Origin: SZAS-103 sp964640525
Lineage (GTDB): Bacteria > Pseudomonadota > Gammaproteobacteria > Xanthomonadales > Xanthomonadaceae
Length of the DNA: 64,000 bases
Reading direction: 5' to 3'
NCBI GenBank assembly: GCA_964640525.1
Contig: CAZXGS010000004.1
Span: forward strand, 39,282 to 103,281
Position numbers and translations under genes: made by a program. A model generated the notes under the pieces. It saw only the letters and a list, made by a program, of their open reading frames with translations, was not told the DNA's origin and made no database searches. This document shows, piece after piece, positions 18,192 through 26,069 of this stretch (position 1 is its first letter; each line of letters begins with the position of its first letter).

Positions 18192-18896
18192 TCAGCGCTT
18201 GCCGCGCCGCGCCGCGGCGTGCAGCGGCCGCTGCTTGGCGATCAGCCACATCACCGTGCGGATCAGACCTTCCGGGCCACCGGCGCGGGTCATGCCTGCA
18301 CGATACTTGCCGTCCACCACGATGGTCGGCGTGCCATCCACGCCCCAGCGCTGCAACAGCGCATTGTCCGCGGCCATCTTGTTGTTGACCGGGAAGCTCT
18401 GCATGGTCGAGGCAAAGGCCTTCGGGTCCGCACCGTAATCGGCGTAGAAGGCCGGGATGTCGCTGCACGCCGCGATCCGGCCCTGCTCGAATTTGGCCTT
18501 GTAAACCGCGTCGTGGCTTTTTTCCTGGATACCCATCATCTGCGCGGTGAAGAAGGCGCGCGCAAAATCGTCCCAGCAGTGCTCGGGATCGGCGCCAAAG
18601 GCCGCGGGCATGTAGCTGAAGGCGACATCACGAGGGATGTTCTTCTTCCACGCGGCCAGGAACGGCTGGAAGCGGGCGCAGACCGGGCACCCGTAGCCGA
18701 ACACCTCCACCACCTGGACCTTGGCGCCCTGTACTGGCGGTGGGGAATCGATCAGGAAATAGTCCGTACCCAGCACCGGCGGCGCTGGCGCCGGCATGCG
18801 AATCACCTTCCCCTTCGGTGCGGCGGCGAACGCGCTCGCCGCCAGCAGCAGGAACGCCAGCATGAACATCCACGTGAGGCTGCGTCTTGCGTGCAT
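18192..18896 (-). CDS. dsbA: thiol:disulfide interchange protein DsbA-like (CPVC)
   Basis: 234 residues with a cleavable signal peptide (ending ASAFAAAPK). Thioredoxin fold with active site GYGCPVC near residues 68-71, an inserted helical domain, and the cis-Pro loop GVDGTPTIVVDGKYR. It oxidises cysteines of exported proteins. The CPVC active site differs from the classical CPHC in the paralogue upstream, which would be expected to change redox potential. About half its residues match the neighbour at 18958-19788, so the pair arose by duplication. Confidence 0.5.
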   Translation of the reverse strand: MHARRSLTWMFMLAFLLLAASAFAAAPKGKVIRMPAPAPPVLGTDYFLIDSPPPVQGAKVQVVEVFGYGCPVCARFQPFLAAWKKNIPRDVAFSYMPAAFGADPEHCWDDFARAFFTAQMMGIQEKSHDAVYKAKFEQGRIAACSDIPAFYADYGADPKAFASTMQSFPVNNKMAADNALLQRWGVDGTPTIVVDGKYRAGMTRAGGPEGLIRTVMWLIAKQRPLHAAARRGKR

Positions 18897-18957
18897 GTGC
18901 GGGGCTCCTGGCGGTGGCGTCGGACGGGTCGCTGCGTGTCGCCCTGCGCAGCGTGGT

Positions 18958-19788
18958 TCAGTGCGCTGCGTGCTGCGGACGTTGCTTGGCGATCAGCCAG
19001 TCCACCGTGTGCAGCATGGAGGCAGGCGTCGCCGCCGCCACCCGGTATTTGCCGTCCACGATGATCGAGGGCGTGCCGTCCACGCCCCAGCGCAACACCT
19101 GGTCGTGTGCGTTGGCGATCTTCGCGTTCATCGCGAAGCTCTGCATGGTCGAGGCGAAGGTTTTCGGATCCAGGCCGAAGTCGGCGTAGATCTTCGGGAT
19201 CGCCGCGCAGTCGCCGGTGAAACGCTGCTCGTCCCACACCGCCTTGTACACCGCCATGTGGCTCTTGCTCAGCGGCACGCCCATCGCCTGGGCGGCGTAG
19301 AAGGCACGCGCGAACTCATCCCAGCAATGCGCCGGGCCGGGCCCGAACGCGGCCGGCATGTAGCTGAAGGCGACGTCGTTGGGCAGCTTCTTTTCCCAGG
19401 CGGTCAGGTAGGGCGCCAGCACGTTGCAGTGCGGGCAACCGTAACCGAACACCTCGACGACCTGGACCTTGGGTCCGCTGACCTCGTCAGGCGTGTCGAT
19501 GGCGAAGTAGTCGGTGCCCTCCACCGGGGCTGGCCCGGGCGGCATGCCCACCGGTGGCGGTGGACGGTTGCCGGCGTCGGCATCGCTGGCCACGCTGGCC
19601 GCGGCGGCGGTTCCGGCATCGCTGGCCACCGAGGCGGGGATGGCCGCGGACGTCGACGCGGCGGCGCTGGCGGCCGGCGCTGCGGGAGTGCTGGCCTGCG
19701 GTGCTGGCGCCGGGCCGGAATTGCACGCGGCCAGGGCCAGTGCGCCGCTCACGACGGCAAGGCGCACCAGAGTGCGGACGTTGGGCAT
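18958..19788 (-). CDS. dsbA: DsbA-like lipoprotein (CPHC)
   Basis: 276 residues. The signal ends in a lipobox (ALAAC near residues 18-22), followed by a long Ala/Ser/Pro linker (about 25-85), then the thioredoxin fold with GYGCPHC near residues 114-118 and the GVDGTPSIIVDGKYR cis-Pro loop. So this copy is a membrane-anchored oxidase, whereas its downstream paralogue is soluble. ATG at 19788 has GAGG eight bases upstream. Lies between cytochrome c4 and the second dsbA on one strand, an arrangement I associate with Xanthomonadaceae. Confidence 0.5.
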   Translation of the reverse strand: MPNVRTLVRLAVVSGALALAACNSGPAPAPQASTPAAPAASAAASTSAAIPASVASDAGTAAAASVASDADAGNRPPPPVGMPPGPAPVEGTDYFAIDTPDEVSGPKVQVVEVFGYGCPHCNVLAPYLTAWEKKLPNDVAFSYMPAAFGPGPAHCWDEFARAFYAAQAMGVPLSKSHMAVYKAVWDEQRFTGDCAAIPKIYADFGLDPKTFASTMQSFAMNAKIANAHDQVLRWGVDGTPSIIVDGKYRVAAATPASMLHTVDWLIAKQRPQHAAH

Positions 19789-19878
19789 GCAGGAATCCTC
19801 GTCTGGTTCAGGGATGGTCATGCGCGGAAACGGTGGCCGCGCCGATCCACAAGCCGACCGCGACGGTGGGGCAAAGGT

Positions 19879-20691
19879 TCAACGGGCCGCTGCGGCCTTC
19901 GCCCCGGCGTCGTTGGCCGCCGGGTGCAGGCCTTCGAGGTACGTCGCCAGCGCCTGGATTTCCTCGTCGCTGAGCTGCTTGGCGACCTGCGCCATTTCCG
20001 GCTTGGCCCAGTCGCCCTTGCCGAGCACGAGGCCGCCGCGGAACGCGGTCAGGCGCTCGACCACGTACTTGGCGTGCTGGCCGCCGATGTTGGGGTAGGC
20101 TGGGCCGGGGTTGCCCGAGCCGGTCGGGCCGTGGCAGGCCATGCAGGCCGGGATGCCGCGTGCCGGATCGCCGCCGCGGTACAACTGCTGCCCGACCTGA
20201 TAGAACTTCTTGCCGTCGTAGGGCCCGCCCTTGATCAGGCTGTCGTCGGCCACGCCGGGCACGACCTTCTGGCTGGCGAAGTAGGCCCCGATGTCGCGCA
20301 TGTCCTGCGGCGACAGTGCCGAGGCCATCGGCTGCATGATGGGATTCTGGCGCTCGCCGTCCTTGAACATCGCCAACTGACGGGCGATGTAGCGTTCGTG
20401 CTGGGAGGCGAGCTTGGGGTACTGGGCGTCGGTGGAATTGCCGTCGATGGCGTGGCAAGCCGCGCACACCCCGGCCTTGCTCTGACCGACCTTGGCATCC
20501 CCGGGCTTGCCCTGCGCGTGGGCGGCCGCGAGCTCGGCAGCGGTCGGTGCGGCCGCAGGGGCAGGGGCTGCAGCGGCAGGGGCCGCGGCGTCGGCGGGCG
20601 TGCTTGCTGTTGGCGTCGTCGTGGGTGCCTGCGCGAGCGCGGCGGTGGCGGCGAGCAGGGCGGCGACGCCCAGGATGCGCTTCAAGCTCAT
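19879..20691 (-). CDS. cytochrome c4, diheme
   Basis: 270 residues with a signal peptide (ending AALAQAP), then an Ala/Pro/Thr-rich linker of about 40 residues. Two class I cytochrome c domains follow, with heme sites CAACH near 75-79 and CMACH near 181-185, and Met-containing ligand regions (PIMQPMASALS; PEMAQVAKQLS). It carries electrons in the periplasm, typically to a terminal oxidase. First gene of the c4-dsbA-dsbA-endonuclease run. The ATG at 20691 gives the signal peptide; the longer frame adds no homologous sequence. Confidence 0.5.
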   Translation of the reverse strand: MSLKRILGVAALLAATAALAQAPTTTPTASTPADAAAPAAAAPAPAAAPTAAELAAAHAQGKPGDAKVGQSKAGVCAACHAIDGNSTDAQYPKLASQHERYIARQLAMFKDGERQNPIMQPMASALSPQDMRDIGAYFASQKVVPGVADDSLIKGGPYDGKKFYQVGQQLYRGGDPARGIPACMACHGPTGSGNPGPAYPNIGGQHAKYVVERLTAFRGGLVLGKGDWAKPEMAQVAKQLSDEEIQALATYLEGLHPAANDAGAKAAAAR

Positions 20692-20845
20692 GCGTGACTC
20701 CGGATCGACCGTGCGAGGCGCCACCGTCCCCAGGACCAACCCGGGTGGCGCGGAACCGGCGGATTATCCCTTGTGCGGTTCCGGGCGGTCAACGCACGCC
20801 CCTCGCCAGCCGGATCGCGATGGCGTCACCCGGGTGCAACCCCGG

Positions 20846-21147
20846 CCGTGGTGAGCCTGTCGAGAGCCCCGTTCATGGTGAGCCTGTCGAAAATCCCGTT
20901 CGTGGTGAGCCTGTCGAAAATCCCGTTCGTGGTGAGCCCTTCGACTGCGCTCAGGACAGGCCTGTCGAACCACGCTTTTCGCGTGACCAGGGCCCCCTTC
21001 GACAGGCTCAGGGCGAACGGATTTGCGGTCCGTCCGTGGTAAGCCCTTCGACTGCGCTCAGGACAGGCCTGTCGAACCATGCATTTCAAGAACCCCGTTC
21101 GTGATGAGCCCTTCGACTGCGCTCAGGACAGGCCTGTCGAACCACGC
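20846..21147. repeat. dispersed GTGAGCCTGTCGAA repeat array
   Basis: Part of the 731-base gene-free stretch 20692-21422. Begins with three tandem units of about 27 bases containing GTGGTGAGCCTGTCGA, followed by longer palindromic units with CCCTTCGACTGCGCTCAGG and CAGGCCTGTCGAACCA, in both orientations. The same family makes up the array at 30150-30716 and the single copy at 42138-42168. Such repeats are common between genes in this bacterial group; any role is unknown. Confidence 0.5.
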
Positions 21148-21278
21148 TTTTGGCGATCCGGAATGGCACCCACGCAGCCTCGGCTCCCGAGGTGCTCCTG
21201 CATCCCAAGGCTCGCCGGAAACACCGAAGAATCAAGAACCCCCGCCCCTTCAGGGAACATCTGACCAAGTCGAAATGG

Positions 21279-21367
21279 CGTCATTGCGAACGCAGTGAAG
21301 CAATCCATGCTTCTGATTCATCAAAGATTTCTGGATTGCCACGTCGCTGCGCTCCTCGCAATGACGG
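21279..21367. repeat. 89-base hairpin element
   Basis: CGTCATTGCGAACGCAGTG... on the left is answered by an imperfect inverted copy ending ...CTCGCAATGACGG on the right, so the element can fold into a long stem. It resembles the widespread CATTGCGA...TCGCAATG repeats of proteobacteria. Lies 55 bases past the acyltransferase stop and could end that transcript. Confidence 0.5.
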
Positions 21368-21422
21368 CTTATTCAGACCTTCCTTCAGGCCATCCGACTC
21401 GCCAGGCCCTCCAGGCATGCCA

Positions 21423-22343
21423 TTACCCCAGCAGCCCGTCCAGGTCGGTGTCCTTGTCCTGCCACAGCCCGTTCATCGCGTGCTGGAAGCGGACCCGGAA
21501 CGCGCGGTCATGCTGATAGTCACCATTGACCCAATCGTGCGGAATCGGCCGCTGCTGGATCCGCACGCGCACCTCGGGGATGCGGTCGCCCAGCAGGTCG
21601 AGCAGCGTGGGGATGCCGCCCGGGTAGGCGATCGCCACGTCCAGGATCGCGTGCAGGCCTTCCGGGCCCATCGCCTGCAGCGCGAACGCCACCCCGCCGG
21701 ACTTGGGCTTGAGCAGGTGGCGGTACGGCGATTGCTGGGCGGCATGCTTGGCCGCAGTGAAACGGGTGCCCTCGACGAAGTTCATGATCGACACCGGCAC
21801 GGTGCGGAACTTCTCGCAGGCCCGCTGCGTGGCCTGGATATCGCGCCCGGCCAGTTCCGGCCGGCGCGCGATCTGTTTGGGCGTGTAGCGGCCCATGAAT
21901 GGGAAATCCAGCGCCCACCACGCCAGCCCCAGCACCGGCACCCAGAACAACTGGCGCTTGAGGAAGAAGCGCAGGAACGGAATGCGCCGGTTGAACACCC
22001 GTTGCAGCACGAGGATGTCCACCCAGCTCTGGTGGTTGGCAAGGACGAGGAAATGGCCATCCGGACGCGGCGCGGTGTCCTCGGACACGTGCACGCGGGT
22101 ATGCGTGAAGCGGTTCCACAACCAGTCGTTGAAGCCGATCCAGCTCTCGACCAGCCCGGCCAGCCGGCGGTCGCAGACCGCGCGCAGGCCAGGCCACGGC
22201 AGCACCGCCTTGACCAGGGCCGCCGCCAGCAACGGCAGCGCATGCAGCACCGTGCTGGCGGCGATCAACGGCATCAGCAGCAGCAGGCGCAGCACCAGCA
22301 TCCGGCAGGCATCCCCGCAAGTCCGGCGCGCATTGTCCGTCAT
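21423..22343 (-). CDS. lysophospholipid-type acyltransferase (PlsC family)
   Basis: 306 residues with the chosen start. An N-terminal membrane helix (MLVLRLLLLMPLIAA) is followed by the acyltransferase motifs NHQSWVD (HX4D), FLKRQLFWVPVLGLAWW, and FVEGTRF. It resembles YihG-type 1-acylglycerol-3-phosphate acyltransferases of the inner membrane. The start is uncertain: ATG at 22343, ATG at 22301 (GGGGATG about nine bases upstream) or 22397. Divergent from engB. Confidence 0.5.
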   Translation of the reverse strand: MTDNARRTCGDACRMLVLRLLLLMPLIAASTVLHALPLLAAALVKAVLPWPGLRAVCDRRLAGLVESWIGFNDWLWNRFTHTRVHVSEDTAPRPDGHFLVLANHQSWVDILVLQRVFNRRIPFLRFFLKRQLFWVPVLGLAWWALDFPFMGRYTPKQIARRPELAGRDIQATQRACEKFRTVPVSIMNFVEGTRFTAAKHAAQQSPYRHLLKPKSGGVAFALQAMGPEGLHAILDVAIAYPGGIPTLLDLLGDRIPEVRVRIQQRPIPHDWVNGDYQHDRAFRVRFQHAMNGLWQDKDTDLDGLLG

Positions 22344-22397
22344 CGCCAGGATTCTTGTCGCCTGCGCCCGCCTGCCGATTGACGCCAGCCCCGCCAT

Positions 22398-22430
22398 GCT
22401 GTCCCCTGTCGCCTGTCCCCTGTGGTCCGA
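22398..22430. repeat. short CCCCTGTC-type direct repeats before engB
   Basis: GTCCCCTGT, GTCGCCTGT and GTCCCCTGT follow each other directly upstream of engB, similar in style to the repeats at 10771-10798. They fall between the divergent acyltransferase and engB. Confidence 0.5.
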
Positions 22431-22435
22431 TCCCG

Positions 22436-23017
22436 ATGTCCCTCGCCCGCGCCAGCTTCCTCACCGCAGCCCACACGCCGCGCCAACTGCCGCCCGACGG
22501 TGGCCGCGAGGTGTGTTTCGCCGGCCGCTCCAACGCCGGCAAGTCCAGCGCCCTGAACGCGCTGTGCAACCAGAACGCGCTGGCGCGCACCTCCAAGACC
22601 CCGGGCCGCACCCAGCAGCTGGTCTACTTCCAGGTCGAGGAAGGCAAATACCTCGTCGACCTGCCCGGTTACGGGTACGCCAAGGTGCCGCTGGACCTGC
22701 GTGCGCACTGGGAGTCGTTCATCGAAACCTATTTCCGCAAGCGCGAGGCGCTGGCCGGGCTGGTGGTGGTGATGGACATCCGCCACCCGCTGCGCGACTA
22801 CGATCGCCAGATGCTCGCCTTCGCCGCCGCCCGCGGCTTGCCGGCGCACTGCCTGCTGACCAAGGCCGACAAGCTCGGTCGCGGCCAGCAGATGCAGACG
22901 CTGGCGGCGGTGCGCAAGGAGCTGTCGGCGGCGGTGTCGGTGCAGGTGTTCTCGGCGGAGTCCAAGCTGGGCGTGGACGAGGGTCGGGGGGTGGTGAGCG
23001 GTTGGCTGGGATTGTGA
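22436..23017 (+). CDS. engB: ribosome biogenesis GTP-binding protein EngB/YsxC
   Basis: 193 residues. GTPase motifs are complete: G1 AGRSNAGKSSALN near residues 29-41, G3 DLPGYGYAKV, and G4 LTKADK. EngB is an essential GTPase for large ribosomal subunit assembly. The ATG at 22436 starts at the usual family N-terminus (MSLARASFLTAAH); the frame upstream only adds repeat-derived residues. Next to the cytochrome c4 region, as in related genomes. Confidence 0.5.
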   Translation: MSLARASFLTAAHTPRQLPPDGGREVCFAGRSNAGKSSALNALCNQNALARTSKTPGRTQQLVYFQVEEGKYLVDLPGYGYAKVPLDLRAHWESFIETYFRKREALAGLVVVMDIRHPLRDYDRQMLAFAAARGLPAHCLLTKADKLGRGQQMQTLAAVRKELSAAVSVQVFSAESKLGVDEGRGVVSGWLGL

Positions 23018-23051
23018 CGCGGCGGCCTCGCGTACCGGACGGAGGATTCGA

Positions 23052-23984
23052 TCACCCCTCCCGCAGCCGCGGATCGATCCTCGCCCGCAGGCCATCGGTG
23101 ATCGCATTGATGGCCACGATCATCGCGCCTACCACCAGCACCACGCCCAGCACCAGGGTGTAGTCGCGGTTGAGCGCGCCCTGCACGAAGTAGCGGCCCA
23201 TGCCCGGAATGCCGAATACCTGTTCGACCACCACCGAGCCGCTGACGATGTTGATCGCCGCCGGGCCCAGCCACGCCAGCACCGGCATCAGCGCGCTCGG
23301 GGCAGCGTGGACCCACACGATGCGACGCTCGGAGAAACCGCGGGCACGGGCCGCACGCACGTAGTCGCTGCCCAGTGCCTCGACGAACCCGGCGCGCGCC
23401 ACCCGCGCGCAATAGGCCAGGTTCGGCAGCGCCAGTGCGATCGCCGGCAGGATCGCGCCGCGCAGCAGCCGCCACGGCGTGGACGGATCCCAGCCGCCGC
23501 CCGGCAGCCAGTGCAAGCTCACCGCGAACACCAGCACCAGCAAGGGCGCGACCACGAACTTGGGGATCGCCAGACCGAGCCCGGACAGGCCCATCGCCAG
23601 CCGGTCGAAGCCGCTGCCGCGCCGCAGTGCCGCGGCCAGCCCGAGCGGGACGCCTAGCGCCAGCGCCAGCAGCAGGGCGAGCGAGCCGCAAAGTGCGGTC
23701 ACCGGCAGGCCGAACCGGATCAGCTCCGAGACCCGGTAGTCCGGGTACTGAAACGAGGGCCCGAGATCGCCGTGCAACACGTCGCCCAGCCAGTGAACGT
23801 ATTGCGAGGGCAGCGATTGGTCGAGCCGGTATTGCCGTGCCAGTTCGGCCTTGACCTCCGGCGGGGCGGCTTTCTCGGCATCGAACGGGCCGCCGGGCGC
23901 CAGATGGAGCAGGCCGAAACACACGGTGGCCAGCAGCCACAGGGTGAAGACCGCCTCGGCGAGGCTGCGCAGGAGGCGCTTCAC
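23052..23984 (-). CDS. oppB: ABC peptide transporter permease, OppB/DppB type
   Basis: 310 residues, six predicted membrane helices. The BPD permease EAA loop is visible (EALGSDYVRAARARGFSERRIVWVHAAPSA in outline, with the invariant Gly), and the C-terminus VFGIPGMGRYFVQGALNRDY is typical of OppB. It would form half the membrane channel for peptide uptake. No oppC, oppD or oppF follows: the next gene (engB) is convergent. Separated from oppA by 385 bases of repeats and a MITE-like element. Confidence 0.5.
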   Translation of the reverse strand: MKRLLRSLAEAVFTLWLLATVCFGLLHLAPGGPFDAEKAAPPEVKAELARQYRLDQSLPSQYVHWLGDVLHGDLGPSFQYPDYRVSELIRFGLPVTALCGSLALLLALALGVPLGLAAALRRGSGFDRLAMGLSGLGLAIPKFVVAPLLVLVFAVSLHWLPGGGWDPSTPWRLLRGAILPAIALALPNLAYCARVARAGFVEALGSDYVRAARARGFSERRIVWVHAAPSALMPVLAWLGPAAINIVSGSVVVEQVFGIPGMGRYFVQGALNRDYTLVLGVVLVVGAMIVAINAITDGLRARIDPRLREG

Positions 23985-24017
23985 TGGCCGGCCATCGCGT
24001 GGCCGCCATCCCCGCGA

Positions 24018-24120
24018 CCGTCATCCTGGCGCAAGCCAGGATCCATCCTGATGTGGCTCGGCTCTGCCGGCACATCCAGGGACGAAGCACGATGGATCCC
24101 GGCTTGCGCCGGGATGACGG
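24018..24120. repeat. inverted pair of REP elements
   Basis: Two REP palindromes in opposite orientation, at 24018-24047 (core CATCCTGGCGCAAGCCAGGAT) and 24091-24120 (core GATCCCGGCTTGCGCCGGGA), 43 bases apart. They form a BIME-like unit between oppB and oppA. Confidence 0.5.
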
Positions 24121-24138
24121 ACCCAAGCCCATGCCGAG

Positions 24139-24331
24139 GCAATGCTCCCAACTTAACGATTCCGGCAGCGTCGATCTCAGAAGCCGTCATTCCCGCGAAG
24201 GCGGGAATCCAGTGCCTTTTCAGTGGCTTGGATGCCGTGATTGGCAAAGGCGCTGGATGACCAGCCATTCGGCTGTTGACCACCCCGCCAGAAGCATGCG
24301 GGAATGACGAGCCTAAAGTTGGGAGCATTGC
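24139..24331. mobile_element. MITE-like element with perfect terminal inverted repeats and target duplication
   Basis: The ends are GCAATGCTCCCAACTT (24139-24154) and its exact complement AAGTTGGGAGCATTGC (24316-24331). The flanks carry the direct repeat CATGCCGAGG at 24130-24139 and 24331-24340, which leaves one base of ambiguity at each edge. No ORF of useful length lies inside, so it is non-autonomous. The ends resemble IS1 inverted repeats (shared AATG and CCAACTTA), so an IS1-type transposase may have moved it; that link is inference. An inner inverted repeat (GTCATTCCCGC / GCGGGAATGAC) lies at 24187-24308. Confidence 0.5.
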
Positions 24332-24369
24332 ATGCCGAGGTCCGGGACCGGCGTCGTCACGGAGCGTTC

Positions 24370-25974
24370 TCACGGCGAAGCCCGCTTCCACGACAGCCAC
24401 CGGCTCGGATGATGATCCAGCGGGTTGTCCACCCAGCCGGCCAGCCACGGTTTGAGCAGGTGTTTGGAGGTGTAGAAATACAGCGGCACCACCGGCTGCG
24501 CGGCCAACAGCCGCCCCTCGGCCTGCGCCAACAGGGCGTTGCGGTGGGCCGGGTCGGCACTGGCGTCGGCGCGCGCCAGCAGGTCATCGAAGCCGGCGTC
24601 GCGCCAGCCGGTCCAGTTCAGCGGGCCGTCGCTGGCGAACGCGGCGAGGAAGTCGCGCGGGTCGGCGACGTCGGCGATCCAGCCGCCACGGAACACCTGG
24701 GTGATGACCCGCTGGCGACGGTTGAGCACGAACGACTTCCACTCCTCGTTCCGGAGCCGGACGTGGACGCCCAGGGTCTCGTTCCACATCGCCGCCACTG
24801 CCAACGCCAGTCGGCGGTGCAGGACCGAGGTGTTGAAGCGCAGCTCCACGGTCGGCGCATCCGCCCGCGTATAGCCTGCGCGCCGGAACAACCGTTGCGC
24901 CTCGCGCTCGCGCTGCGCCTGGGCCCAGCCAGCGGCGACCACGCGCGGCGCGGTGTAGCCCGGCAGCGGCGGCACGATGCCGAACGCGGGCTGCTCGCCG
25001 AAGCCGGTCAGATAGGTGGTGAGTTTTTCCCGGTCGATCGCCAGCGACAGCGCCAGTCGCAGGGCGTGGGCGTCGTGGTGGCGGTCGCCGTTGGCAAGCG
25101 GCGGACGGGTCATGTTGAACCCGAACCAGAACGCGCCAAGGTATGGCGCGATGTGCACCTGCGCGCCGAAGCGCGCGCGCAGGCTGGCCAACGGCTGCGG
25201 CGGCAGGGTTTCGGTGAGGTCGAGATCGCCGGCGGCAAAGCGCGCCAGCTCGCTGCCGGCGTCCTCGGTCACCACGTAACGCACGCGCGGGATCGGCGCG
25301 GGCGCGCGGAAATGCGGGTTGCGTACCAGCGTGATCGCCGATTGCGGCAGCCAGTCCTGGAGCTGGTACGGGCCATTGACCACGAGGTGGCCAGGACGGG
25401 TGTGTTGCGCCCCCCAGCGCGCCACCGCGGGCAGGAACACCGGGTCGGCGACGGGCAGCAGCAACAACCGCAGCAGCGGCGCGGGGCGATCGAGCTGGAA
25501 CACCACCGTACGTGCGTCCGGTGCGCTCACGCCCAGCGCGGTGGCGGGCAGTTTGCCGTCCTGGACCGCCCTGGCGGCGTGGATCGCGAACAGGTTTTCG
25601 GCCAGCGGTGCGGCCGTGGCCGGTGCGAATGCGCGGCGGAAGCTGGCCACGATCTGTGGTGCGTCCAGCGGCTGTCCATTCGACCACTGCAGCCCTTCGC
25701 GCAGGTGGAAGGTCCAGCGCAGGCCATCGGTCGAGGTCTCCCAGCGCTGCGCCATGCCGGGGATCACCGCACCGTCGGCGCCCTCACCCACCAGCCCTTC
25801 GTACAGGTCGCGCAGGACGTTGCCGCAGGCCACCTCCTGGCAGCGCTGCGCGTCCAGTGTCGAGGGTTCCGGCCCGTTGCCGCGCTCGAGCGTGTCCTGC
25901 CGCGGCGATGCGGCCGCGACCGCGCTCGCCAGCACGCACAGCATGGCGGCCATCCATGGAATGCAACGTTTCAC
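24370..25974 (-). CDS. oppA: ABC transporter substrate-binding protein, OppA/DppA type
   Basis: 534 residues from a GTG start. The signal peptide (VKRCIPWMAAMLCVLASAVAAAS) directs it to the periplasm. Family 5 solute-binding motifs are clear: GNGPEPSTLDAQR, the Trp-rich DGLRWTFHLREGLQWSNGQPL region, and NGPYQLQDW. It probably binds oligopeptides. The GTG at 25974 gives a proper signal peptide; an ATG at 25953 is possible. The intended partner oppB lies beyond the MITE-like insertion. Confidence 0.5.
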   Translation of the reverse strand: MKRCIPWMAAMLCVLASAVAAASPRQDTLERGNGPEPSTLDAQRCQEVACGNVLRDLYEGLVGEGADGAVIPGMAQRWETSTDGLRWTFHLREGLQWSNGQPLDAPQIVASFRRAFAPATAAPLAENLFAIHAARAVQDGKLPATALGVSAPDARTVVFQLDRPAPLLRLLLLPVADPVFLPAVARWGAQHTRPGHLVVNGPYQLQDWLPQSAITLVRNPHFRAPAPIPRVRYVVTEDAGSELARFAAGDLDLTETLPPQPLASLRARFGAQVHIAPYLGAFWFGFNMTRPPLANGDRHHDAHALRLALSLAIDREKLTTYLTGFGEQPAFGIVPPLPGYTAPRVVAAGWAQAQREREAQRLFRRAGYTRADAPTVELRFNTSVLHRRLALAVAAMWNETLGVHVRLRNEEWKSFVLNRRQRVITQVFRGGWIADVADPRDFLAAFASDGPLNWTGWRDAGFDDLLARADASADPAHRNALLAQAEGRLLAAQPVVPLYFYTSKHLLKPWLAGWVDNPLDHHPSRWLSWKRASP

Positions 25975-26069
25975 GGCGTGGGCATGGCACGGGGGATTAC
26001 ACTTGCGGTTCGGCGATTGTAGGGCAGGCCGCGTGCGCCCAAGCCCGTCGCCCATGACCGGAGAGACAC

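Noticed and set aside
20846..21147. CRISPR array
   Set aside because: Units are contiguous or degenerate, there are no regular spacers of 25-40 bases, and no cas gene is present. The same holds for the array at 30150-30716.
24139..24331. Small RNA or coding gene inside the MITE-like element
   Set aside because: No start with a ribosome-binding site and no frame of useful length; the inverted ends and target duplication explain the sequence better.
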